The notes beneath the pieces were generated by a model. The model was not told where the DNA came from. It saw only the letters and a program-made list of their open reading frames with translations, and ran no database searches. This document shows, one piece after another, positions 7,187 through 17,039 of a stretch of DNA of 64,000 nt. Both the position numbers and the translations under genes were made by a program. The stretch comes from Gordonia sp. KTR9 (GTDB lineage Bacteria > Actinomycetota > Actinomycetes > Mycobacteriales > Mycobacteriaceae), in the NCBI RefSeq assembly GCF_000143885.2, contig NC_018581.1:4030001-4094000 (forward strand). Reading direction: 5' to 3'. The number at the start of each line of letters is the position of its first letter. Position 1 is the stretch's first letter.

Positions 7187-9768
7187 GTGGGCACTCCTTC
7201 TCTCACCGGTTCGGTGCTCGCCACATCGGTGCCCGATGCATCCGTCCCCGGTCGGACCGACGGCATGTCGAGCAGCACCGGCGCCTTCCGTTCGTACTCG
7301 GAGAACCGGATGGTCGGGTCGACGACGTCCGGCGCGTTCACGAACGAGACGAACCGCTTCAGCTTGTCCTCGTCCGCGAGCACTGCCGCCCACTCGTCCT
7401 GGTAACCGCCGACGTGGCGGGCCATCGCGTCCTCGAGTTCGGCGGCGAGTCCCAGGCTGTCCTCGCAGACGACGTCCTTCAGATGGTCGAGGCCACCCTC
7501 GAGCGACTCCAGCCACGGCGCTGTGCGCTGCAGTCGATCGGCGGTTCGGATGTAGAACATGAGGTACCGATCAATGTAGGCGACGAGGGTCTCGTCATCC
7601 ACTCCGCTGGCGAGCAGGACCGCATGCTTGGGGCTCTGGCCTCCGTTACCGCCCACGTACAGGTTCCAGCCGTGCTCGGTGGCGATCACGCCGACGTCCT
7701 TGCCCCGGGCCTCGGCGCACTCGCGGGCACATCCCGACACGCCGAACTTGATCTTGTGGGGCGAACGCAACCCGCGGTACCGCTTCTCCAGCAGCACGGC
7801 CATCCCGACCGAGTCCTGTACGCCGTACCGGCACCAGGTCGACCCGACGCAGCTCTTCACCGTCCGCAGGCTCTTGCCGTACGCCTGCCCCGACTCCATG
7901 CCCGCGTCGACGAGGCGACGCCAGATCTCGGGCAGCTGGTCGACGCGCGCGCCGAACAGGTCGATGCGCTGACCACCGGTGACCTTCGTGTAGAGACCGA
8001 AGTCGCGGGCGATCTCACCGATGACGATCAGCTGCTCGGGTGTGACCTCGCCGCCGGGCATCCGCGGCACGACCGAGTACGACCCGTTCTTCTGCATGTT
8101 CGCGAGGAAGTGGTCGTTGGTGTCCTGCAGGGCGGCCTGCTCGCCGTCGAGGATGTGCTCGCTGGAGGTCGAGGCCAGGATGGAGGCGACCGTCGGCTTG
8201 CAGATCTCACAACCCTGACCGGTGCCGTATCGCTCGATGAGTTCGGAGAACGTCCGGATGCCCGTGACCGCGACGATCTCGAACAGTTCGGCGCGCGACT
8301 GGGCGAAGTGGTCGCACAGCGATTTGCTCAGTTCGACCCCGGACGCGGCGAGCAGCTGCTTGATGCTCGGCAGGCAGCCACCACAGGTGGTGCCGGCGCA
8401 GGTCTCCTTCTTGATGTCGGCGATCTCGCACGCACCCGCCGCGATCGCCGAGCAGATCGTGCCCTTCGAGACACCGTTGCACGAGCAGATCTCCGCGTCG
8501 TCGGGCAGTGCATCCATGCCCACCGCCGCGCCGCCCTCGGGCGCGATGAGAGCTGCCGGGTCACCCGGGATCTCCCGGCCGACCATCGGCTTGAGCATGG
8601 CGTAGGCCGATGCGTCGCCGACCAGGATTCCGCCGAGGAGCGTCTTCGCGTCGTCGCTGACGACGATCTTGGCGTACTTGCCCGCGACCGCGTCGTGATA
8701 GGTGATCTCGAGCGCGTTCTCGGCGGCGCCGAACGCATCGCCGAAGCTGGCGACGTCGACGCCGAGGAGCTTGAGCTTGGTGGACAGGTCGGCGCCGGGG
8801 AACTCGGCCGTGCCGCCGAGCAGGCGGTCGGCGACCACCTCGGCGGTCGAGTACCCGGGGGCGACGAGTCCGTAGCAGCGGCCGTCGACGGCGGCTACCT
8901 CACCGATGGCGTAGATGTTCTCGTCGTCGGTGACGCAGCCGGCGTCGACGAGCACGCCGCCGCGCTCGCCGACGGCCAGGCCCGCGTCCCGGGCCAGCTG
9001 ATCGCGCGGCCGCACGCCCGCCGAGAAGACGACCAGCGACGCCTCGATCGACGACTCGTCGGACAGTGTCACCCGCAGGCCGCCGTCCTCGGCGTCGGCG
9101 ATCTCCGACGTGCCGACCCCGGTGTGGACCTCGAGTCCCAGATCGGTCACGAGATTCTTCAGGATCGCGCCACCGCCCTCGTCGACCTGCATGGGCATCA
9201 GGCGCGGAGCGAACTCCACGACATGCGGGGTCATGCCCAGGAGCTTGAGGGCGTTGGCGGCCTCGAGCCCGAGCAGCCCACCCCCGACCACGACGCCCGT
9301 CGCGCCCGGACCGGCGGCCTCGGCCGCGGCCCGGATGGCGTCGAGGTCGTCGAGGGTGCGGTAGACGAAACACCGATCGTTGTCGTGGCCGGGAACCGGC
9401 GGGACGAAGGCGTAAGAGCCGGTGGCGAGAACCACCGCGTCGTAGTCGATCTCGCGACCGCTCGAGGTGACCACCCGCCGGGCGGACCGATCGATGTCGG
9501 TGACGGTCTCGCCCAGATGGGTGACCACACGATCGTCGCCGGCGTACGTGTTGCCCTCGAGGGCGAGCGAATCACGTAGCCAGGCACCGACGTACGAGGA
9601 CAGTCCGACACGGTCGTAGGCCGGATCGAGCTCCTCGCTGACGATCTCGATCCGCCACCGGTCGGTCGCGTCACGCTCGCGGAGCGCCTGGACGAAGCGG
9701 TGGCCGACCATGCCATGGCCCACCACCACCACCGTTTTGGTGGTGCGCGTTGCGGTTTCGCTGTTCAC
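7183..9768 (-). CDS. nirB: NirB, NAD(P)H nitrite reductase large subunit
   Basis: An 861-residue flavo-siroheme enzyme. It has an N-terminal FAD/NAD fold (VVVVGHGMVGHRF, VVLATGSYAF, VVVGGGLLGLEAA) and a BFD-type [2Fe-2S] segment (CSCNGVSKGT and CAGTTCGGC). The C-terminal sulfite/nitrite reductase half has siroheme/[4Fe-4S] cysteines in CVGSTWC and CARECAEA. It reduces nitrite to ammonium with NirD. Length and domain order are standard. The start ATG is 45 bases after the narK stop. Siroheme supply is encoded by the two downstream genes, which makes this a self-contained nitrite import and reduction unit. Confidence 0.95.
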   Translation of the reverse strand: MNSETATRTTKTVVVVGHGMVGHRFVQALRERDATDRWRIEIVSEELDPAYDRVGLSSYVGAWLRDSLALEGNTYAGDDRVVTHLGETVTDIDRSARRVVTSSGREIDYDAVVLATGSYAFVPPVPGHDNDRCFVYRTLDDLDAIRAAAEAAGPGATGVVVGGGLLGLEAANALKLLGMTPHVVEFAPRLMPMQVDEGGGAILKNLVTDLGLEVHTGVGTSEIADAEDGGLRVTLSDESSIEASLVVFSAGVRPRDQLARDAGLAVGERGGVLVDAGCVTDDENIYAIGEVAAVDGRCYGLVAPGYSTAEVVADRLLGGTAEFPGADLSTKLKLLGVDVASFGDAFGAAENALEITYHDAVAGKYAKIVVSDDAKTLLGGILVGDASAYAMLKPMVGREIPGDPAALIAPEGGAAVGMDALPDDAEICSCNGVSKGTICSAIAAGACEIADIKKETCAGTTCGGCLPSIKQLLAASGVELSKSLCDHFAQSRAELFEIVAVTGIRTFSELIERYGTGQGCEICKPTVASILASTSSEHILDGEQAALQDTNDHFLANMQKNGSYSVVPRMPGGEVTPEQLIVIGEIARDFGLYTKVTGGQRIDLFGARVDQLPEIWRRLVDAGMESGQAYGKSLRTVKSCVGSTWCRYGVQDSVGMAVLLEKRYRGLRSPHKIKFGVSGCARECAEARGKDVGVIATEHGWNLYVGGNGGQSPKHAVLLASGVDDETLVAYIDRYLMFYIRTADRLQRTAPWLESLEGGLDHLKDVVCEDSLGLAAELEDAMARHVGGYQDEWAAVLADEDKLKRFVSFVNAPDVVDPTIRFSEYERKAPVLLDMPSVRPGTDASGTDVASTEPVREGVPT

Positions 9769-9813
9769 TGCTCTTGACTCCCTTGCCTCGCCGGTACCCG
9801 TGTCCTCGACGGA

Positions 9814-11319
9814 TCAGGCCAGCGCTTCTTTGGTTGCCTGCTTGTCGGTGCCCTCCGATGCGACACCGCTGGGTCGGACCTCGTCGCCTGCGGCGGGAAC
9901 GCCCTCCGGGGTACCCGCGATCGGCAGATCCGTGGTCTCCCCGATGACGATCGGCCGACGGGCGTAGAACCACCAGGTCACCACCGCCGCCATCACGTAG
10001 AAGCTGAGGAACACCCAGAAGGCTTGTGTTGCCGACTGATTGGACTTGTAGCTGGCGCGCAGCACGAGGTTGATGCCGACGCCACCCAGGCCACCGGCCG
10101 CGCCCGCGATCCCGATCAGCGCGCCGGACATGCTGCGCGACCACTTGGTCCTGCCGTGCGAGTTGAGGCCGCTCAAGGACTGCGCCTTGTGTTCCCAGAT
10201 CGTCGGGATGATCTTGTACACCGATCCGTTGGCGATCCCGGACAGCAGGAACAGGAGGATGAACCCGACGATGAACGCAGCGAGCACGCCACCGCTGATG
10301 ACCTTGCCGTTGGCGTCGGCAGACATGCCGGCGACCACCAGGATGGAGGCCGACGCGGCCATCGCGATGAAGCAGTACAACGTCACCTTGCCGCCGCCGA
10401 TACGGTCGGCGAGCTTGCCGCCGTAGGGTCGCACCACCGATCCGAGAAGCGGTCCGATCCAGGCGATCTGGGCTGCGGCCAGGGCCGGCTTGGCCGCCCC
10501 CGCCGAGGTGAAGCTGATGTTGAGGACCTGGCTGAACGCGAAGCCGAAACCGATGAACGAGCCGAACGTGCCGACGTAGAGCAGGCAGATCAGCCAGGTG
10601 TCGCGGTGCTTCAGACAGTCGATCATCGCGCGTCCGCTGGCGGTCTGGTGGTCGAGGTTGTCCATGTAGATCGCGGCGCCGACGCCGGCGACCGCCAATG
10701 CGACGAGGTAGATCGCGCAGACGATCTCCGGCTTGTCGGCGAAGAGCCAGATGACCAGCAGACCGATGACCTGGACGACCGGGACGCCGATGTTGCCGCC
10801 GCCGGCGTTGAGTCCGAGGGCCCAGCCCTTGAGCCGCTGCGGGTAGAACGCGTTGATGTTGGTCATCGACGACGCGAAGTTGCCGCCACCGAAGCCGGTG
10901 ATCGCCGCGACGGCGAGGAACCAGCCGAATCCGAACTCGCCCGGATTCATCATCAGCATCATCGTGAGTCCGGTCGGGATGAGCAGCACGACCGCAGAGA
11001 AGATGGCCCAGTTGCGGCCGCCGAACCGGGCGGTGGCCTGCGTGTAGGGAATCCGCAGGCACGAACCGACGAGGGTCGCGGTGGCGGCGATGATGAACTT
11101 CTGGTCCATGCTGATGCCGTACTCGGGACCCATGAACAGGGCCATCACCGAGAACAGCGACCAGATCGAGAAGCCGACGTGCTCGCAGATCACCGACCAG
11201 ATCAGGTTGCGCTTGGCGACCGCGGCGTTGCCGTTGTCCCAGGCCTCCCGATCCTCGGGATCCCAGTCGGTGATGGTGTGGTCTCGTCTCAGTTGGGCTT
11301 TGAGGTCTGCGAATGCCAA
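9814..11319 (-). CDS. narK: NarK-type nitrate/nitrite MFS transporter
   Basis: A roughly 501-residue, 12-helix major facilitator. The nitrate signature is seen in GFGGGNFASSMTNINAFYP and again in the second half (GLGGVGINLVLRASYKS). The mature-looking start LAFADLKAQLRRDHTITDWDP is typical of the family. I take TTG 11319 as start because GGAGG lies seven bases upstream; the open frame extends to 11487 but that extension is Ser/His-rich and unlike a transporter. It should import nitrate and/or nitrite for NirBD just downstream. It heads the five-gene operon, so the promoter should lie in 11320-11557, where a GTGACCA/TGGTCAC palindrome occurs. Confidence 0.92.
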   Translation of the reverse strand: MAFADLKAQLRRDHTITDWDPEDREAWDNGNAAVAKRNLIWSVICEHVGFSIWSLFSVMALFMGPEYGISMDQKFIIAATATLVGSCLRIPYTQATARFGGRNWAIFSAVVLLIPTGLTMMLMMNPGEFGFGWFLAVAAITGFGGGNFASSMTNINAFYPQRLKGWALGLNAGGGNIGVPVVQVIGLLVIWLFADKPEIVCAIYLVALAVAGVGAAIYMDNLDHQTASGRAMIDCLKHRDTWLICLLYVGTFGSFIGFGFAFSQVLNISFTSAGAAKPALAAAQIAWIGPLLGSVVRPYGGKLADRIGGGKVTLYCFIAMAASASILVVAGMSADANGKVISGGVLAAFIVGFILLFLLSGIANGSVYKIIPTIWEHKAQSLSGLNSHGRTKWSRSMSGALIGIAGAAGGLGGVGINLVLRASYKSNQSATQAFWVFLSFYVMAAVVTWWFYARRPIVIGETTDLPIAGTPEGVPAAGDEVRPSGVASEGTDKQATKEALA

Positions 11320-11471
11320 GGCTCCGCCTCCGATGCTGTGGTGGTCTCTGGTGTCACTGCCGTGCACTGAGCTGGACGTGCAGTGGTGGCTGTCGTGTGG
11401 GACGCCGACACCGATGTCGTGCGACTCGAGACCAAGTGTGGAGGGGGCGTGTTGCGCGGATTTGCCGCGAG

Positions 11472-11487
11472 GTGACCACATGGTCAC
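11472..11487. promoter_or_regulatory. Palindrome upstream of narK, possible GlnR-type operator
   Basis: GTGACCA-CA-TGGTCAC is a perfect inverted repeat about 155 bases upstream of the narK start, in the 238-bp gap with no other gene. It can be read as GTGAC-N6-GTCAC, close to the spacing of actinobacterial GlnR boxes, and GlnR is a known activator of nirBD in this group. The second half-site departs from the usual GlnR consensus, so the regulator is inferred. Confidence 0.4.
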
Positions 11488-11557
11488 GTTGTCCTCACTC
11501 CGTCACAACGACGGTGTGAGAACCCTGTCAGCAGTCAGTCAGGGCTGTGAGCTGCGA

Positions 11558-12412
11558 TTATACGAGTAAACGTACATGTTCGACGACTCGCTGCAACCCG
11601 GGCAGTGCGCCCGAGGTCGACCGCGGGTGCAGGGCGTGGACGGCCAGCCGGAACATCGTCGCCCGCAGCATCATCTGCGGCCACTCGGGCTGATCGGACC
11701 ATCGCTGGATGAGTTCGGTGTCGGCGCCGCCCCAGGCGAGGGCGTCGACGACCGCGACCGCCGCCGCCCACGGGGCCGGTCGCCAATACGGGACGATGTC
11801 GGTGATCCCGGGAGCCGCGGCGCCCGCGAAGAGGACCGTGCCGAACAGGTCACCGTGCACGACCTGGGACGGCAGATCCACCGGCTTGCGGAGTTTCGCA
11901 AGGGTTTTCAGCATGTCGACGCTCTGCACGCCGTCCGGCGCGGTCGGCTCGGCCATGCCCGCGGCGCGGGCCGACCGCAGGGGCACGTCCTCCCAGGCGG
12001 CGCGGTCGGCGGCGGTGAAGACATCGACGTCGGTGTGCGGCGGGGCCGGCGGCTGCAGCAGGAACCGGGGCCGCTCGAGCGAGGCGGTCGCCTCGTGCAG
12101 GCGGTCGGCCACCAGGACGACCTCGTCGTGCCGCGGCTCGGGTGTCCCCGCGATGTAGGTGTCCGCCCGCCACCCGGACACCACGTATCGGCCGTCCGTG
12201 GCGCGGAAAGGACGCGCGATGCGCATGCCCTCGACGAAGAGGGACTCCCGGACCGACGCCGACCACGCGGCACGCGCGTGGTCGGGGACCAGGGACAGCA
12301 CGACTTCGCCGACACGCCACCCGCCGGCCCACGATTCCCCCATCGCGATGGGTGGGTGGGCGGTGAGCCCGAACGTGTTCAGCACATGTTCGGGCGGCTC
12401 GACGGTGTTCAC
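11558..12412 (-). CDS. Uncharacterised phosphotransferase-like protein (TIGR02569 family)
   Basis: A 284-residue protein that I recognise by context and overall shape as the Rv3205c-type family found beside moeZ in mycolic-acid actinobacteria. VVHGDLFGTVLF resembles the HGDLxxxN catalytic loop of aminoglycoside phosphotransferases, but asparagine is replaced, and GITDIVPYWRPAPWAAAVAVVDALAWG resembles the DxD segment in degenerate form. Kinase activity is therefore doubtful. There is no signal peptide or membrane helix. The start ATG 12412 is followed by MNTVEPPEHVLNTFGL. It lies 85 bases downstream of moeZ in the same orientation. Function unknown. Confidence 0.75.
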   Translation of the reverse strand: MNTVEPPEHVLNTFGLTAHPPIAMGESWAGGWRVGEVVLSLVPDHARAAWSASVRESLFVEGMRIARPFRATDGRYVVSGWRADTYIAGTPEPRHDEVVLVADRLHEATASLERPRFLLQPPAPPHTDVDVFTAADRAAWEDVPLRSARAAGMAEPTAPDGVQSVDMLKTLAKLRKPVDLPSQVVHGDLFGTVLFAGAAAPGITDIVPYWRPAPWAAAVAVVDALAWGGADTELIQRWSDQPEWPQMMLRATMFRLAVHALHPRSTSGALPGLQRVVEHVRLLV

Positions 12413-12497
12413 GTTGGCCAGATTACCGAGCGTGGGTGTCCGTTTCCGGAAGGCACGCGGCAGTCACGTGCGCAGACACCCGGATCGACGACCGAGA

Positions 12498-13706
12498 TCA
12501 GTAGACCGGGAGCGTCTTGTCGACCTGGTTGGCCCACGCGGTCACGCCACCCTGCAGATGCGTCGCGTCGGCGAAGCCGGCTCGCTTGAGCGCGGCGAGT
12601 GCCTCCGCGGACCGGATACCGGTCTTGCAGTACAGGACCGTGGGGCGGTCGTGGGGCACCTTGGCGAGACCTTCGCCGGAGAGGATGTCGCCCTTCGGGA
12701 CGAGCGTGGCGCCGTCGATGCGGACGATGTCCCATTCGACGGGCTCCCGGACGTCGATGATCGCCAGCTTCTCCCCCGCGTCGATCTTCGACTTGAGTTC
12801 GACGGCGGTCAGCGTCGACCCGGCCGCGGCGTCGGACGCCTCCGAGGAGACGACACCGCAGAAATCGTCGTAGTCGATCAGACCGGCGACGCGTTCACCT
12901 TCGGGATCCTTGCGGATCTTGATGGTCCGGTAGGTCATGTCCAGCGCGTCGTACACCATCAGACGGCCGAGCAGCGGTTCACCGATACCGCAGATCAACT
13001 TGATCGCCTCGGTACCCATGATCGAGCCGATCGAGGCGCAGAGGATGCCGAGGACACCGCCCTCGGCGCACGACGGCACCATCCCGGGCGGCGGCGCCTG
13101 CGGGTAGAGATCGCGGTAGTTGAGTCCGCGACCGTCCGGGGCGTCCTCCCAGAAGACCGATGCCTGGCCCTCGAAGCGGTAGATCGAACCCCACACGTAG
13201 GGCTTGTGCGCGAGGACCGCGGCGTCGTTCACCAGGTACCGGGTCGCGAAGTTGTCGGTGCCGTCGAGGATGAGGTCGTACTGCGAGAACAGTTCGATCG
13301 CGCCCTCGGGCTCCAGCCGCTGGTCGTGCAGGTTGACGGTGACGAACGGATTGATCTCCAGGATGGAGTCCCGTGCGCTCTCGGCCTTCGGCCGGCCGAT
13401 GTCGGACTGGCCGTGGATGACCTGGCGCTGCAGATTGGATTCGTCGACGATGTCGAATTCGACGATGCCGATCGTGCCGACCCCGGCCGCGGCGAGGTAG
13501 AGCAGCGTCGGCGAGCCGAGGCCGCCGGCACCGATCACCAGCACCTTGGCGTTCTTCAGACGTTTCTGACCGTCCATTCCCACATCGGGGATGATCAGGT
13601 GACGGCTGTAGCGGGCCACCTCTTCGTTGCTCAGCTCCGCGGCCGGTTCCACCAGCGGCGGCAGCGACCCTGTGGGCGACCCTTGCGACGACACGAACGC
13701 CTCCAT
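12498..13706 (-). CDS. moeZ: MoeZ, adenylyltransferase/sulfurtransferase
   Basis: A 402-residue fusion of a ThiF/MoeB-type E1 domain (ATP-binding GAGGLGSPTLLYLAAAG, TDNFATRYLVND) and a C-terminal rhodanese domain. YCKTGIRSAEAL contains the persulfide-forming cysteine. MoeZ adenylates the C-terminal glycine of small sulfur carriers such as CysO and MoaD and then transfers sulfur, serving cysteine, molybdopterin and related pathways. The zinc-binding CxxC of E. coli MoeB is absent (YRDLYPQAPPPG instead), as I recall for mycobacterial MoeZ. The start ATG 13706 is the first in-frame Met. Flanking genes match Rv3205c and Rv3207c. Confidence 0.92.
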   Translation of the reverse strand: MEAFVSSQGSPTGSLPPLVEPAAELSNEEVARYSRHLIIPDVGMDGQKRLKNAKVLVIGAGGLGSPTLLYLAAAGVGTIGIVEFDIVDESNLQRQVIHGQSDIGRPKAESARDSILEINPFVTVNLHDQRLEPEGAIELFSQYDLILDGTDNFATRYLVNDAAVLAHKPYVWGSIYRFEGQASVFWEDAPDGRGLNYRDLYPQAPPPGMVPSCAEGGVLGILCASIGSIMGTEAIKLICGIGEPLLGRLMVYDALDMTYRTIKIRKDPEGERVAGLIDYDDFCGVVSSEASDAAAGSTLTAVELKSKIDAGEKLAIIDVREPVEWDIVRIDGATLVPKGDILSGEGLAKVPHDRPTVLYCKTGIRSAEALAALKRAGFADATHLQGGVTAWANQVDKTLPVY

Positions 13707-13765
13707 TGTTCAGGCTGACTACGGACTCCTGGCACAACGACCGGGCCCGCAGCGGCATTCCCGGG

Positions 13766-15574
<1,809 letters not shown>

Positions 15575-15594
15575 CGCCGGCCGACGACACGAGA

Positions 15595-15629
15595 AAGGGG
15601 CCTGTACGCCATCGGCGTACAGGCCCCTT
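15595..15629. terminator. Bidirectional hairpin terminator between TetR and DUF3107 genes
   Basis: A perfect 16-bp stem (AAGGGGCCTGTACGCC) with a three-base loop lies between two convergent genes ending at 15574 and 15653. It can serve both strands, but the downstream T-tract is short. Confidence 0.8.
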
Positions 15630-15652
15630 GTCGTCGAGCTATTGCCGGCCGG

Positions 15653-15883
15653 TCAGGAACCGAACCCGACGCGCCGGTTCTCCGATGCGCCCACCTCGAC
15701 ATAGGCGATCTTGGTGACCGGGATGAGGTAGCGGGCGCCCTTGTCGTCCACGAGGGACAGCAGTTGCTGCTTGCCACCCAGTGCCGCCTCGACCTCCGCA
15801 AAGGCCTTGTCGCTGGTCAGGGTCGACGCGATGGTCAGCTCCCGCGGGCTGTCGGTGATGCCGATCTTCACTTCCACGGCCAT
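15653..15883 (-). CDS. DUF3107 small protein (TB9.4-like)
   Basis: A 76-residue protein beginning MAVEVKIGITDSPRELTI, matching the DUF3107 family (Rv3208A/TB9.4). The start is ATG 15883, supported by GAGGAGGG upstream; a Met nine codons earlier has no such site. The predicted fold is mixed alpha/beta with no membrane segment. Function is unknown. It is convergent with the TetR gene and shares its terminator, the same pairing as Rv3208-Rv3208A, although orientation in M. tuberculosis is not recalled with certainty. Confidence 0.85.
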   Translation of the reverse strand: MAVEVKIGITDSPRELTIASTLTSDKAFAEVEAALGGKQQLLSLVDDKGARYLIPVTKIAYVEVGASENRRVGFGS

Positions 15884-16023
15884 GTGCCGCCCTCCTCGGT
15901 GTGTCATCAACGCTGGTCTAACAACGCTTGCCGCACAAGGCTAGTGCAGCCGGGCCACGGCCGGACAGGCACTCCGCTGAGAGCGAAACGCCACCGGCCG
16001 GAACCACGGAGGTCAGGTGCGGC

Positions 16024-16737
16024 TCAATCGAGTCCGAGATCGGCCATCCGGTCGGCGTGTTTGCTCGCGACGACGTCGAAGAATCCCGCGACGCCGGTCA
16101 GCGAGCTGGCTCCGGCGAAGAGCAGATCGGTGACCTCCTCCTCGGCGGCGAGGACCCATTGCGCGTGCGTGATCGCCTCGCCGAGCAGCCGACGGCCCCA
16201 CAGGACCAGCGCCGACTTGATCGACGGGTCGGCCTCGACCGCCGCACGGACCTGCTCCCGAGCGAACTGCGAATTGACGGTCTCCGACATCACCTCGGCC
16301 ATCACGGACTGCGAGTCCGGCGGCAGCATGTCGGCGAGTTCGGCGTAGAAATCGGCGGCCAGTCCGTCGCCGACATAGGCCTTGACCAGCGCCTCGTACC
16401 AGGTCTTCGGCGTGGTCGCGCGGTGATACTGGTCGAACACCGAGCGATAGCGCTCGACGGCCTCCGCGGCGCCGAGCCCGGTCATCGCCTCCACCCGCTC
16501 GGCGAGCCGGTCGAAGTGTCCGACCTCCGACGCCGCCATCCGGGCGATCGCGATCCGGCTGGGCACATCCGGCGCCATCGCCGACTCCTCGATGAGCCGG
16601 TGGAACGCGGCGAACTCGCCGGCGAGCAGCACGGCGAACAGCTTCCCGATCGCCGAATCCCGCATCTCGACCGACGCCACCGAGGTGGACGTCGCAGGTG
16701 ACGGGATCGACTCGGAAGGGTCGGATGCAGGCGCCAT
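16024..16737 (-). CDS. Ferritin-like fold protein (Rv3210c-type)
   Basis: A 237-residue mostly helical protein. Acidic/histidine helices such as GEFAAFHRLIEE, ASEVGHFDRLAERVEAM and THAQWVLAAEEEVTD are laid out like a ferritin-like four-helix bundle with possible Glu/His metal ligands, resembling the MiaE-like/ferritin-like family. No substrate can be assigned. I favour ATG 16737, because TACCAT lies six bases upstream of it on the minus strand (leaderless arrangement); a GTG at 16758 is the alternative. It is divergent from rhlE, in the same order as Rv3210c-Rv3211. Confidence 0.75.
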   Translation of the reverse strand: MAPASDPSESIPSPATSTSVASVEMRDSAIGKLFAVLLAGEFAAFHRLIEESAMAPDVPSRIAIARMAASEVGHFDRLAERVEAMTGLGAAEAVERYRSVFDQYHRATTPKTWYEALVKAYVGDGLAADFYAELADMLPPDSQSVMAEVMSETVNSQFAREQVRAAVEADPSIKSALVLWGRRLLGEAITHAQWVLAAEEEVTDLLFAGASSLTGVAGFFDVVASKHADRMADLGLD

Positions 16738-16772
16738 GAGATGATGGTAGCGGGCCACGGGCGGGCACCAAG

Positions 16773-17039
16773 TACACTCGACGGCGGTGCACTCCGACGG
16801 GACCCCCCGTCGCTTGCCCGCTGAGCTGCGCGAGAGCGCGTGCTCGCCGGCGCGAGCGTGTGGATGTGGCGACGGCGTTGCTCGCGAGTCGACTCGCGGG
16901 ACGTGCGAGTTCCCTCTCGCGATACCCGGTCACATCCCCGGTGCCACTACGACATATGCGCGTGCACTTTCGAGCCCTCTCCGTGCGCGCACCGAAACAC
17001 ATCGCGCGCAGACCGGCCCAGAAAGGCACACAACCGCAC
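16773..17039 (+). promoter_or_regulatory. Promoter and long 5' leader of rhlE
   Basis: TACACT at 16773-16778 is a good -10 hexamer, giving a leader of roughly 255 nt before the rhlE ATG. The leader contains a 16-bp perfect palindrome, CGCGAGTCGACTCGCG, at 16883-16898. A GTG at 16787, eight bases after the -10, opens a frame that overlaps rhlE out of phase; it might be an upstream open frame but looks non-coding. Long structured leaders are common on cold-inducible DEAD-box helicase mRNAs; that role is inferred. Confidence 0.45.

Noticed and set aside
9671..11062. Long minus-strand frame within narK
   Set aside because: It is an Arg/Gln/His-rich shadow of narK with no conserved motif, as are the many other long opposite-strand frames caused by high GC.
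12413..12497. Terminator downstream of moeZ (GGGTGTC/GACACCC arms)
   Set aside because: Only seven paired bases separated by more than 30 bases, too weak to call.
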